Assembly: GCA_026419655.1 (NCBI GenBank) | Contig: JANZZA010000379.1 | Coordinates: forward strand, 1 to 8,349 | Direction of reading: 5' to 3' | Length of the DNA: 8,349 nucleotides | DNA from: Armatimonadota bacterium | Lineage (GTDB): Bacteria > Armatimonadota > Zipacnadia > Zipacnadales > FEN-943 | Shown here: positions 1-6,412 of the stretch, piece after piece | Layout: every line of letters starts with the position of its first letter | Position numbering within the stretch: position 1 is the first letter of the stretch | The notes under the pieces: generated by a model | Told to the model about the DNA's origin: nothing | What the model saw: only the letters and a program-made list of their open reading frames with translations | Database searches by the model: none | Made by a program: the position numbers and the translations under genes

Positions 1-2
1 GC

Positions 3-2759
3 GCTGTCTATCACGTCCACGTGGGCATTTATGCGCCCCAGCTTCCCGGCGGGCCTAGGCTGCTGGACGTTTATGCGGGCGAGCTGAAGGTTGACCCCGC
101 AGCCGCGCCGTCCCAGGTGACCGGCCCAGAGCCACTGTCGGGAGCCGAGGTAGCCAAGCGGCAACGGAACCTGGCCTTTCGCATCAAGGCCGGTGTGTCC
201 CTGGACGGGCCGGGCTATCGCTTCACCGTAGACCGCTCTTCGGGCGCCTGGCAGCTACTGGACAAGAAAACCGGCGTCCTCTGGGCATCCCAGCCAGACC
301 AGCCGATATTCGGGACGGTGAGACTCAGCGATGGGCAGATGACCCGCTCCTTTGCCATCCGCAGGTTCGACGAAATCGAAAGGACCCGGTCAGGCCTCGC
401 ACTGGTAGTGCGCCCCCAAATAGATAATAAGCCCACAGGCCTGACACTCACCTTCAGGGTGCGGCCCGTGGGGGACCCTGCGGGCATAGAAATCGCCTAC
501 TCGGTGTCGGGGGCCAGTGGCTACCGGGTCGTGAGCGTGACAATCCTGGAGAATGCTTTGTGGACGACTGAGGCCGACGGGGGCTACTCAGTTTTGCCGG
601 TGCGGCTGGGGGTGATGGTGCCAGCCAGCGAGGGCTTACCGAGCGTGAGACGGATGCTCACTTACTCCGATACCTCGATGGCCTTCTATGGCGCCGTCAG
701 GCAAGGAAGCGCTTTGCTCGTGGCCTGGCCGCACTGCGACACCGAACTGGTATTTGCGCACACATGGTTGGACAACCCGATGGTCGGCGGCCGGCGCATG
801 AACAGTATTTCCCTCACCCTTGTACCGCCAGCCGACTCGTGCACCATCCATCCTCTGGGCCGCGGGGACTACTGCGACATCGCGCGTGCTTACCGGCGAA
901 TAGCCGCCCGACGCGGGTTTGTTAAGACCTGGGCCCAGAAGCGCCGCGAATGTCCTAATGTGGACAAGCTCATCGGCGCGGCGGACTTCAAGCCCTTTGT
1001 TTTTGTGAGGGTACTGCCCAGAGAGCCAGGCGGCCAGGAGGGCCTTCATATCGGGTTTAGCTTTTCTGAAGTTGCTCAATGTGCTGAGCACTGGCGCAAA
1101 GACCTTGGCATAGACCGCGCCATGGTTGTCCTGGCCGGCTGGATCCATCGCGGCTATGACAACCAGCACCCCGACATCCTGCCCGCCTGCCCGGAGTGCG
1201 GCGGCAACGAGGAACTGGCAAAGGCCGCCATGCGCATCAAACAGCTTGGCTTTCTTTTCGGCCTACACGACAACTACCAGGACATTTACCGTGACGCGCC
1301 CTCGTGGGATGAAAAGTACATAAACCGCGACGCTCACGGAAACCTCAAGCTGGGCGGCTACTGGGCCGGCGGCCAAGCCTATCAGGTCTGCGCAATCAAG
1401 CAGGTGGAACTGGCCCGCCGCCCGCAGAACCTGCCGGCGGTCAAGCGCCTTTTCGATCCGACAATCTACTTCATTGACACCACTTTCGCCTGGGGCCTGG
1501 TGACCTGCGAGGCACCGGACCATCCCATGACCCGGGCCGACGATATGAAGTACAAGTCGCTGCTGTGCGACGAGGCCAAGAAGCATTTCGGCCTCTTCGG
1601 CAGCGAGGAAGGCCGCGAATGGGCTGTGCCCCATGCGGATTACTTCGAGGGGATATTCAGCCACAAGGCGTCAGGCGACCCTCGCGAGATTGTGGTGCCA
1701 GTAATGCCCATGGTCTACGGAGACTGCGTGATGCTCTATACACACCAGGGCGACCGGCTGGGGCCGTGGGACGCCAAGAAAGTACTCGATCATATCCTTT
1801 ACGCCGCCATGCCTGTCTACCACTTCGGCAACCACCTGTACTGGACACAGCCTGAGCCTTGCGGCGTGCCAGTTGTGCCACTGCCGCCCTTCGTCGAGCC
1901 GGCCGGCCAGAGAAGCTTCCGCATAACCTACCGCTGGCGCGTCGAGGAGAAAATCGGCGACGACTATATGTGCTTCGTGCACTTCACGCATCCGAAGGCC
2001 ACGCGCCCAGAGGGCATTGCCTACCAAAATGACCACACCTTCGCCGTGCCCACCAGCCGGTGGCAGCCGGGCAGCGTGGTGGAGGATGGGCCGTACACTG
2101 TGGAAGTGCCCGAGCAGTTCCTGGGAGAAAGTCAGGTTTGGCTTGGGTTGCTCGACAGGAACGGCGCCCGGATGCCTATTGGCAGTTTTGAAGGCTCAGG
2201 CGGGCGGTATTTTCTGGGCACGCTGATCACAGGCCCGGACCAGGTTTCCTTCCGCCCGGCAGAACTGCACCCTGTGCAGAAGCCCTTTGCGCGTGCTGAT
2301 GGCGGGTGGGGACAAAACCTGGGGGAAACTGACCGCTTCATCAAGAATACCTACGAGGTACTCAGCTACCTGCAGCGCGTCACCGCCGATAATCCAATGA
2401 CGCGTCATGCCTTTGTTACGGCGGACCGTAGCGTCGAGCAGACGGTTTTCGGGGACGGGAAAGTCCGCGTGACGGTAAATTATGGGCCAGAGGAGTACGT
2501 CATCGGCAGCACGGTGCTGCCAAAATTCGGCTTCCTGGTAGAGAGCGGAACTTTCCTGGCGTTTCACGCATCGCGTTTCGCAGGCCGCACCTACCAGCCG
2601 CCGGCACTTTTCACCATCCGCAGCCTCGATGACCGGCCCATCAATAAGTCGGGGCGCTTGCGCATCTACCATGGCTTCGGCGACCCGCACATTGTGGTCA
2701 ACGGCAAAGAGTATGTTGTGGAGAGGGAGCAGGTCGTGCAGCTCCGGCCCGGGCAATGA
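3..2759 (+). CDS. GH129/GH101-like glycoside hydrolase, 5' partial
   Basis: This is probably a retaining glycosidase of the GH129 family (related to GH101 alpha-N-acetylgalactosaminidases); the substrate is not certain. The frame is open to the left edge with sensible residues before the GTG at 21, so the true start and any signal peptide lie upstream. Numbering below is from that GTG. Residues about 45-290 form an N-terminal beta-rich domain. Residues about 310-620 form a TIM-barrel-like domain with the motifs GWIHRGYDNQHPD (373-385) and GLHDNYQD (414-421). D486 in YFIDTTFAW is the likely nucleophile, and E529/E530 in GSEEGREW is the likely acid/base. The 43-residue D486-E529 spacing matches what I recall for bifidobacterial NagBb. 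Residues about 621-738 look like an added beta-sandwich, and 793-905 are the C-terminal beta domain. The stop is TGA at 2757-2759. A CPEC pair (390-393) sits after the GYDNQHPD motif. The family call is from motif memory, not a search. Confidence 0.75.
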   Translation, partial: AVYHVHVGIYAPQLPGGPRLLDVYAGELKVDPAAAPSQVTGPEPLSGAEVAKRQRNLAFRIKAGVSLDGPGYRFTVDRSSGAWQLLDKKTGVLWASQPDQPIFGTVRLSDGQMTRSFAIRRFDEIERTRSGLALVVRPQIDNKPTGLTLTFRVRPVGDPAGIEIAYSVSGASGYRVVSVTILENALWTTEADGGYSVLPVRLGVMVPASEGLPSVRRMLTYSDTSMAFYGAVRQGSALLVAWPHCDTELVFAHTWLDNPMVGGRRMNSISLTLVPPADSCTIHPLGRGDYCDIARAYRRIAARRGFVKTWAQKRRECPNVDKLIGAADFKPFVFVRVLPREPGGQEGLHIGFSFSEVAQCAEHWRKDLGIDRAMVVLAGWIHRGYDNQHPDILPACPECGGNEELAKAAMRIKQLGFLFGLHDNYQDIYRDAPSWDEKYINRDAHGNLKLGGYWAGGQAYQVCAIKQVELARRPQNLPAVKRLFDPTIYFIDTTFAWGLVTCEAPDHPMTRADDMKYKSLLCDEAKKHFGLFGSEEGREWAVPHADYFEGIFSHKASGDPREIVVPVMPMVYGDCVMLYTHQGDRLGPWDAKKVLDHILYAAMPVYHFGNHLYWTQPEPCGVPVVPLPPFVEPAGQRSFRITYRWRVEEKIGDDYMCFVHFTHPKATRPEGIAYQNDHTFAVPTSRWQPGSVVEDGPYTVEVPEQFLGESQVWLGLLDRNGARMPIGSFEGSGGRYFLGTLITGPDQVSFRPAELHPVQKPFARADGGWGQNLGETDRFIKNTYEVLSYLQRVTADNPMTRHAFVTADRSVEQTVFGDGKVRVTVNYGPEEYVIGSTVLPKFGFLVESGTFLAFHASRFAGRTYQPPALFTIRSLDDRPINKSGRLRIYHGFGDPHIVVNGKEYVVEREQVVQLRPGQ

Positions 2760-2891
2760 TTGCCGCCGGCGCAAGCCAATCCGGCGACGAAAGGAAGCAC
2801 CTGCACTATCGCCCAGCGTTCTGGGGAACATAACTAGCTCTTGCGTGCAAGCCTGTGGCGGATGCCTCTCGGATTGCTCGGGCGTGACTGT

Positions 2892-2908
2892 CCGGCTACC
2901 ATAGCCGG
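2892..2908. repeat. Perfect 7-bp dyad (CCGGCTA-cca-TAGCCGG)
   Basis: CCGGCTA (2892-2898) and TAGCCGG (2902-2908) are exact reverse complements separated by CCA. This dyad lies 133 bases after the glycosidase stop. No T-tract follows, so a factor-independent terminator is not supported. It could be an RNA 3' hairpin or chance in GC-rich DNA. Confidence 0.5.
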
Positions 2909-3059
2909 AGGCTGGCGGAATTGTAATCGGCGTTGTGCAGGCGGCGCCTACGGTCCTACCCTTCATTGCGGTCAACCTGCAATCCGGATGCGATTTTCTT
3001 GGGCAACTGATGGAGGGGCCGCCTCGACTTTGGCACCAGTCCGAGTACGCCACACGTTT

Positions 3060-3085
3060 GCCCATGCCAGCTATACTGCATGGGC
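3060..3085. repeat. Perfect 8-bp inverted repeat (GCCCATGC / GCATGGGC)
   Basis: GCCCATGC (3060-3067) and GCATGGGC (3078-3085) are exact reverse complements around a 10-base centre that contains TATACT (3072-3077), one mismatch from a -10 hexamer. A dyad centred on a -10-like element could be a repressor site for the beta-helix gene 270 bases downstream. No convincing -35 is correctly spaced, so this is only a suggestion. Confidence 0.45.
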
Positions 3086-3354
3086 GGAACTCAACCGTGA
3101 AACGATGGTCTTGCAGCGATCACCCCAGAAAACCGAACACTCCCGTGCTTTCGATGGGTGTTCTCTCGCTTTTCCCGCGCGTGCCTGTGTCGAAACCCTT
3201 TGCACACGGCCTGAGAGTTTCGCGGGTTCTTTCCCGGAACGCCGTGCGGCGCTTGCGTCAGGCATCTGTCGGCTTCAAGGCGTGGCCGAAGGAGTACTAT
3301 TGCCACCGCAGAAAAGCTGCGTGTTCCAAGTTGCCAGGTGAGGGAGTGTTCTCC

Positions 3355-4695
3355 ATGGCCCTGACGGGTCTCGGCTGTCTTCGCAGTGGGCTGATCGCGT
3401 TGTTTTTGGCCTTTTGGCCCTTCTGGGCCTGGGGGCAGGTCGCCCCTGCCAGCGTGAATGTCCGCGACTACGGCGCCAAGGGGGATGGAGTAAGCGACGA
3501 TACCCAGGCGATTCTTGAGGCCTTTGCCGCCGCTGAAAAGCTGCGCATCTCCGAGCAGCCTGTCCCCGGCCAGGCCTATGTCTTCTCAGCCGGAAATGTC
3601 TTTTTCCCAAACGGCAAATATCGCCTCTCGGCTCCGATTACGCCCACCGCCAACATGCTCGGGGAAGACAATGCTATTCTCTATCAGCCGGACCCCAGCA
3701 CAGACATCATTTCCTGGGATTCGGCCTGGCGCTGGCAGATAAGCGGCTTTACTTTCCTCGGCGGGCGCCATCACCTTAACATTGGCAACGCGAATCTGGA
3801 TACGGGCCGCATAATCATTGACCGCTGCGTCTTCCAAAACGCTTCTGGGGCTGCCGTTTTCATCCGCGAAGGTACTGCATCTACCCAGCTCACCGTCACC
3901 AACTGCGTCTTCAATTACTGCGACCAGGTTCTTGTGAATTGGTGCGACATGGCTCGTGTCGCTGATAGCTGGGTCACGACGTCGCCAACGATGCAAAACA
4001 GGGCCGTGTTCGAGAACCATGGTATCCTTTTGCTGGAGCATGTTCTCGGCGTGCCTCTGGTTGACCCGGAGCGCGACCAGCGCTGGATTGACAACTACAA
4101 CGGTGTAACGTGCCGCAATGTCCGCTTTGGCGGCGAGGGTGCAGGCTTCACGGCGATAGTTAACTGGGCAACCTACGACGCCGACTATCCGGTATGGCCC
4201 ACCTTCGTCATACTCGAAGCCTGCCAGGTGTATTGTCTCGGCAACCCCAGGCGCCGAGCTGCAATCTTTTGTGAGGAGATTCCCAACCAGATTATCGTCC
4301 GGGACTGCAACGGGTTCCCGGACCTGCCGGTCCTGCTGGTGAGTGAGCGGCTTGATTTGGACACTTACTTCGACCGGGCCGCCGAACGTGGCGAAGGTTG
4401 CCTGCGCTTCTACATCGGCCCTGAGCAGGTGGAGCTGCGTCTGAGAGACCTGCCTGAGCAGATGCGGCCTTACCAGGTAGGCGAGGTTTGCGCAGATGGG
4501 CCGCCCACCAGGGGACGCTGGCAGCGCGGTGCCTTCGTCCGCAACCGCAATCTGGAGGGCCCCTGGACTTCCCAGGGCTCTGTCAAGTATCGCAGGCCTG
4601 CCGAGACCGAGCCTTTTGGCTGGTATTGTGTCGAGTCGGGACAGCCAGGTGTTTGGAGACCTGTGCATTTCAGTTTCGCGCCACTGTTGCCCTAA
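3355..4695 (+). CDS. Secreted pectate-lyase-like right-handed beta-helix protein
   Basis: A 446-aa exported protein of the pectate lyase 3 / right-handed beta-helix superfamily, expected to bind or cleave extracellular polysaccharide. I chose ATG 3355 because it directly begins a signal peptide: Arg10, a hydrophobic run at about 12-26, and a probable cut after AWG27. AGGTGAGGGAG lies about 10 bases upstream. An in-frame GTG at 3346 is the alternative. Residues 34-50 read VNVRDYGAKGDGVSDDT, the hallmark N-terminal motif of this superfamily. Repeating short beta-strand segments of helix coils follow to about residue 330 (for example IIIDRCVFQNASGAAVFI and LTVTNCVF). The last 60 residues carry PTRGRWQRGAFVRN and GWYCVESGQPGVWRP, a W/G-rich tail I associate with the ends of such helix proteins. 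Catalytic residues cannot be assigned. The neighbouring glycosidase suggests joint glycan breakdown. Confidence 0.85.
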   Translation: MALTGLGCLRSGLIALFLAFWPFWAWGQVAPASVNVRDYGAKGDGVSDDTQAILEAFAAAEKLRISEQPVPGQAYVFSAGNVFFPNGKYRLSAPITPTANMLGEDNAILYQPDPSTDIISWDSAWRWQISGFTFLGGRHHLNIGNANLDTGRIIIDRCVFQNASGAAVFIREGTASTQLTVTNCVFNYCDQVLVNWCDMARVADSWVTTSPTMQNRAVFENHGILLLEHVLGVPLVDPERDQRWIDNYNGVTCRNVRFGGEGAGFTAIVNWATYDADYPVWPTFVILEACQVYCLGNPRRRAAIFCEEIPNQIIVRDCNGFPDLPVLLVSERLDLDTYFDRAAERGEGCLRFYIGPEQVELRLRDLPEQMRPYQVGEVCADGPPTRGRWQRGAFVRNRNLEGPWTSQGSVKYRRPAETEPFGWYCVESGQPGVWRPVHFSFAPLLP

Positions 4696-4707
4696 TAGTG
4701 GCCCCCA

Positions 4708-4744
4708 GAAAGAAAAATACCGCACCCAGCTTGTGGGTTTGCGG
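4708..4744 (-). terminator. Intrinsic terminator reading on the minus strand
   Basis: Read on the minus strand, CCGC-aa-ACCCA, loop CAAGC, TGGGT-GCGG forms a 9-bp stem with a 2-base bulge (4744 to 4720). It is immediately followed by TATTTTTCTTT (4719-4709). That is a good factor-independent terminator for transcription coming from the right. On the plus strand the same hairpin lies 25 bases after the beta-helix stop but is followed by no T-tract, so it is at best a 3' stem-loop for that gene. No recognised minus-strand gene ends here, which makes it unexplained. Confidence 0.55.
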
Positions 4745-4839
4745 ATGCTGCCCTTGGCAGCCAGGTGAAGGCGCGTCGGGCATGGAAGAGGCTCTTTTTC
4801 CGCGGGAAATCGGGCTATGTGCGAAAGCATGCAGCGCCG

Positions 4840-4865
4840 CGCGCTGAAAGATTTTCTACAGCGCG
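4840..4865. repeat. Perfect 7-bp hairpin (CGCGCTG / CAGCGCG)
   Basis: CGCGCTG (4840-4846) and CAGCGCG (4859-4865) pair exactly around a 12-base AT-rich loop. It lies 145 bases past the beta-helix stop. There is no T-tract on either side, so its role is unknown. Confidence 0.45.
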
Positions 4866-4885
4866 ATTATCATCAGGCAAGACCG

Positions 4886-4901
4886 CACTTACGTGTAAGT
4901 G
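4886..4901. promoter_or_regulatory. Operator-like dyad (CACTTAC-gt-GTAAGTG)
   Basis: Two exact 7-bp half-sites, CACTTAC (4886-4892) and GTAAGTG (4895-4901), are separated by two bases. A compact 16-bp dyad of this kind is typical of a binding site for a dimeric helix-turn-helix repressor. No regulator or promoter sits next to it in the window, so the assignment is by form only. Confidence 0.3.
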
Positions 4902-5161
4902 ATCGTCGCATAGGGTACGTCAGCCGCTGCAAGACAGGATGCGACTAAAAGGCAGAGCACCCAGACGTGCTGTACGACATCTCGCCCTTGGGTGGGCAAA
5001 GGTCGAGTTTTGCAGCGACCGCCCGCGGGCTTCCCGGTAAACGGTGCTGGGAGGACCTTTCGGTCTATCTGCAGACCCTGGCAAGCAGGGCCGTGACAGA
5101 AGCCAACAGCTTCTCGGGACCTCGCCTGGCCCTTGGGCACTTTTGAACTATGGCGGGGAGT

Positions 5162-5216
5162 CGTGCTGCCTCCTTCGGCGAACAGGTAGGGAAACCACTG
5201 CAAAGGAGGCAGCACG
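5162..5216 (+). promoter_or_regulatory. 14-bp hairpin covering a Shine-Dalgarno sequence
   Basis: CGTGCTGCCTCCTT (5162-5175) and its exact reverse complement (5203-5216) enclose a 27-base loop. The right arm contains AGGAGG (5204-5209), placed 9 bases before an ATG at 5219. The left arm carries the complementary CCTCC. In plus-strand RNA this would hide a perfect ribosome-binding site. Because the repeat is symmetric it would also fold in minus-strand RNA. A 14-bp perfect match is well beyond what I expect by chance at this distance. Confidence 0.5.
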
Positions 5217-5218
5217 GA

Positions 5219-5422
5219 ATGCATAACGAGTACCTCTGCTTGTACGCTGCACCCGGCGGTTTTGTCAAGGGCCAAAGTTCAGTCAGTCGGGAGTGTTCAG
5301 TTTGCTCAAGATTTTGTTTCAGGCGGGAAAGAGTGAGGGGCGGAGAATCACATTGGTGGTCTGTCCGAAACCCGGCTTTGGCGCATACAGGGCCACAAAA
5401 GTGTACAAGGTTGTGTGGCTGA
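5219..5422 (+). CDS. Possible small ORF, 67 aa, Cys-rich, uncertain
   Basis: The reason to list this frame is its start. A perfect AGGAGG (5204-5209) lies 9 bases before ATG 5219, the strongest Shine-Dalgarno in the window. The predicted 67-residue product has six cysteines, including a CSVCSRFC cluster at 27-34, is basic in the middle, and has no signal peptide or recognisable domain. No promoter-like pair was found just upstream on this strand. The Shine-Dalgarno is itself part of a 14-bp inverted repeat, so the match to the consensus may be coincidental. I think it is more likely non-coding than coding. Confidence 0.2.
   Translation: MHNEYLCLYAAPGGFVKGQSSVSRECSVCSRFCFRRERVRGGESHWWSVRNPALAHTGPQKCTRLCG
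5239..5268 (-). promoter_or_regulatory. Minus-strand sigma70-like promoter candidate
   Basis: On the minus strand, a perfect TTGACA (5268-5263) is followed after 18 bases by TACAAG (5244-5239), which matches 4 of 6 bases of the -10 consensus. Initiation would fall near 5232. Transcription would run through the dyad-rich spacer toward the minus-strand terminator at 4744-4708. The -10 is mediocre, so the promoter is only a candidate. Confidence 0.3.
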
Positions 5423-5475
5423 GCCTTTGCCCAGGTGCGCGTCTCCCAGGGGCTGCAGGAGCTTCTCCAACAGTA

Positions 5476-5608
5476 TCCTTAGGTGACTGTTGCAAAACCT
5501 TCTTTTCGCGGGCGATCCTCTCCCACCCAGCATAAGTTGCCGGCATAAGTCTGCGCCGTTCACGGACTGCGATCTGGGCCAAGGTTAGTTTTGCAACACT
5601 TTCCTTAG
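5476..5608. mobile_element. MITE-like inverted repeat with flanking direct repeats (candidate)
   Basis: TGTTGCAAAAC (5488-5498) has an exact reverse complement at 5588-5598. Outside these arms lie identical TCCTTAG heptamers at 5476-5482 and 5602-5608, separated from the arms by 5 and 3 bases. An unit of about 119 bp with terminal inverted repeats and a 7-bp direct duplication resembles a small non-autonomous transposon or a pair of insertion-sequence ends. The duplications do not abut the arms exactly, and no transposase is present. A related AGTTTTGCAGC occurs at 5006-5016. Confidence 0.3.
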
Positions 5609-5640
5609 AAAACCGAGTACTGCCGGTCAGTCAAGCATTG

Positions 5641-5669
5641 TTGACCACAACTCGCCTGACGGATATATT
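5641..5669 (+). promoter_or_regulatory. Near-consensus sigma70 promoter for the Ala/Pro-rich protein
   Basis: TTGACC (5641-5646), a 17-base spacer, and TATATT (5664-5669) each match five of six consensus bases at ideal spacing. The start of transcription should be near 5676. That leaves a leader of about 30 bases before ATG 5706 and leaves little room for a ribosome-binding site for the alternative GTG at 5691. Confidence 0.6.
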
Positions 5670-5705
5670 CCGCGCAGGTGAATAAGAGGCGTGAGGGATG
5701 TCGCA

Positions 5706-6323
5706 ATGCTCAGGGCTCTTGGCTTGAGTGCTTTGGTAGCAATAAGTGGGGTGGTGGCGCAGGCTGCGCCGGCCGGGCAGTCCGCCCCGGGTGTGCAAGC
5801 GGAAGCCGTACCGGCCGACGCCGTGCGGTTGGTTCTTGACGCCTTTTTCGTCATACGTATGCTCGACGAGAAGGACTACGAGGAGCGGAAAGCGGAGGTA
5901 GCGGCCAACCTGGTGTCCAATCTGCGGCCCTTCCTGGTGCCCAAACCTGCCCCAGTCCCGGCGCCCGTAGGGACGAAACCACCGGGCTCAGCATCTGGGG
6001 CGGGGAAACCTGCGCCGCCTGGGGCCGCTGCCGGCGCCTCTAAGCCTGGTTCCGGCTCGGCCGGCAAGCCCCCTGCGGCCACACCCCAGACCGGCGGCTC
6101 ACCTGCTCATGCTAAGGTCCCGCAGAAGATGCGCATCCGGGCCAAATTCGCCTCGGCAGAAAGACCGTACAAAGCCTTGTTGCAAGCCGACCCGGGTCAG
6201 GCTCAGGTGGTAGGGGAGTTGCTCAGGGCAGCCCGCAACGCCTTTGCCAAAGGCGAGTTCGACGTGTCTGAAAGCTATGTGGATCATGCTCTCCGGCTGA
6301 TGGGCGTGCAGTTCAGGCAGTAA
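5706..6323 (+). CDS. Exported Ala/Pro-rich hypothetical protein
   Basis: A 205-aa protein of unknown function. I chose ATG 5706 because GAGGG (5693-5697) lies 8 bases upstream and the protein then begins with a compact signal peptide: MLR, a hydrophobic stretch at about 4-18, and a probable cut after AQA20. An in-frame GTG at 5691 would add five residues. Residues about 37-76 look helical and charged (RMLDEKDYEERKAEV). Residues about 80-136 form a low-complexity Pro/Ala/Gly linker with recurring KP units. Residues about 138-203 form a basic then amphipathic helical segment (VVGELLRAARNAFAKGEFDVSESYVDHALRLM), resembling a helix-turn-helix of the TPR kind. It is probably periplasmic or surface-located, with two helical ends tethered by a flexible linker. 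It has its own promoter. I recognise no family. Confidence 0.75.
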   Translation: MLRALGLSALVAISGVVAQAAPAGQSAPGVQAEAVPADAVRLVLDAFFVIRMLDEKDYEERKAEVAANLVSNLRPFLVPKPAPVPAPVGTKPPGSASGAGKPAPPGAAAGASKPGSGSAGKPPAATPQTGGSPAHAKVPQKMRIRAKFASAERPYKALLQADPGQAQVVGELLRAARNAFAKGEFDVSESYVDHALRLMGVQFRQ

Positions 6324-6330
6324 GCTGGCT

Positions 6331-6368
6331 ATCTCACTGCGGCGTGTCTGAAGCTCACCCCGCGGGGG
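6331..6368. repeat. Imperfect 38-base direct repeat, copy 1
   Basis: This copy runs from ATCTC through TGTCTG to the G run. It aligns with 6413-6450 with two substitutions in the central part plus small indels: GGCG versus GG before TGTCTG, one extra A near the start of copy 2, and one A in the GC/GG junction. It sits 8 bases after the stop of the Ala/Pro-rich gene. CCCC-GCG-GGGG forms a 4-bp stem at its end. Confidence 0.6.
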
Positions 6369-6412
6369 AGGAAACTCCTCGCTCCTGCCCCGCAGGACGC
6401 GGAAGAAGTCTA

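Larger units (their letters stand above)
2760..3354. other. 595-base intergenic spacer
   Basis: No gene is recognised here. The beta-helix reading frame stays open back to a GTG at 2935. The predicted extension is rich in Arg, Pro and Cys, has no domain character, and would place a clear signal peptide in mid-protein, so I treat the spacer as non-coding. It contains two perfect short dyads (2892-2908 and 3060-3085), a weaker 6-bp CGAAAC/GTTTCG pair (3191-3196 and 3217-3222), and a TATACT hexamer at 3072-3077 without a matching -35. No T-tract terminator for the upstream gene was seen. The two flanking genes may still be transcribed together, but nothing in the spacer proves it. Confidence 0.6.
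4696..5640. other. Gene-poor, dyad-rich spacer of about 1 kb
   Basis: No protein family is recognisable in any frame. Open frames on both strands are short and lack domain character. The longest, 128 codons on the minus strand (5275-4889), starts with TTG and has no recognisable motif. The block is unusually rich in perfect dyads. They are 4720-4744, 4840-4865, 4886-4901, 5001-5020 (GGTCG/CGACC), the 10-bp palindrome 5021-5030, 5076-5090 (CCCTG/CAGGG), 5098-5114 (AGAAGC/GCTTCT), 5162-5216 (14 bp) and 5488-5598 (11 bp). It may hold a structured RNA, decayed mobile-element sequence, or both. Confidence 0.6.

Noticed and set aside
2196..3065. 289-codon open frame on the minus strand
   Set aside because: It overlaps the conserved C-terminal half of the glycosidase, and its translation is Arg/Pro/Ser-rich without motifs.
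2935..3354. 140-residue N-terminal extension of the beta-helix protein
   Set aside because: It would bury a clear signal peptide. The extension has no recognisable domain, and ATG 3355 has a suitable ribosome-binding site.
3586..4830. 414-codon open frame on the minus strand
   Set aside because: It is antisense to the beta-helix gene, whose domain motif and signal peptide are clear. Its own translation has no domain character, and it arises from GC-rich codon structure.
4984..5115. tRNA, RNase P RNA, tmRNA or SRP RNA in the hairpin cluster
   Set aside because: None of the conserved sequence motifs of these RNAs was found on either strand.
4889..5275. 128-codon minus-strand frame in the gene-poor spacer
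   Set aside because: TTG start, no motifs, and its start codon region overlaps the candidate promoter. Noted only as part of the spacer.
5319..5582. 87-codon minus-strand frame starting with TTG
   Set aside because: Its N-terminal part looks mildly protein-like, but it has no ribosome-binding site I trust, a rare start codon and no recognisable family. It spans the MITE-like repeat.
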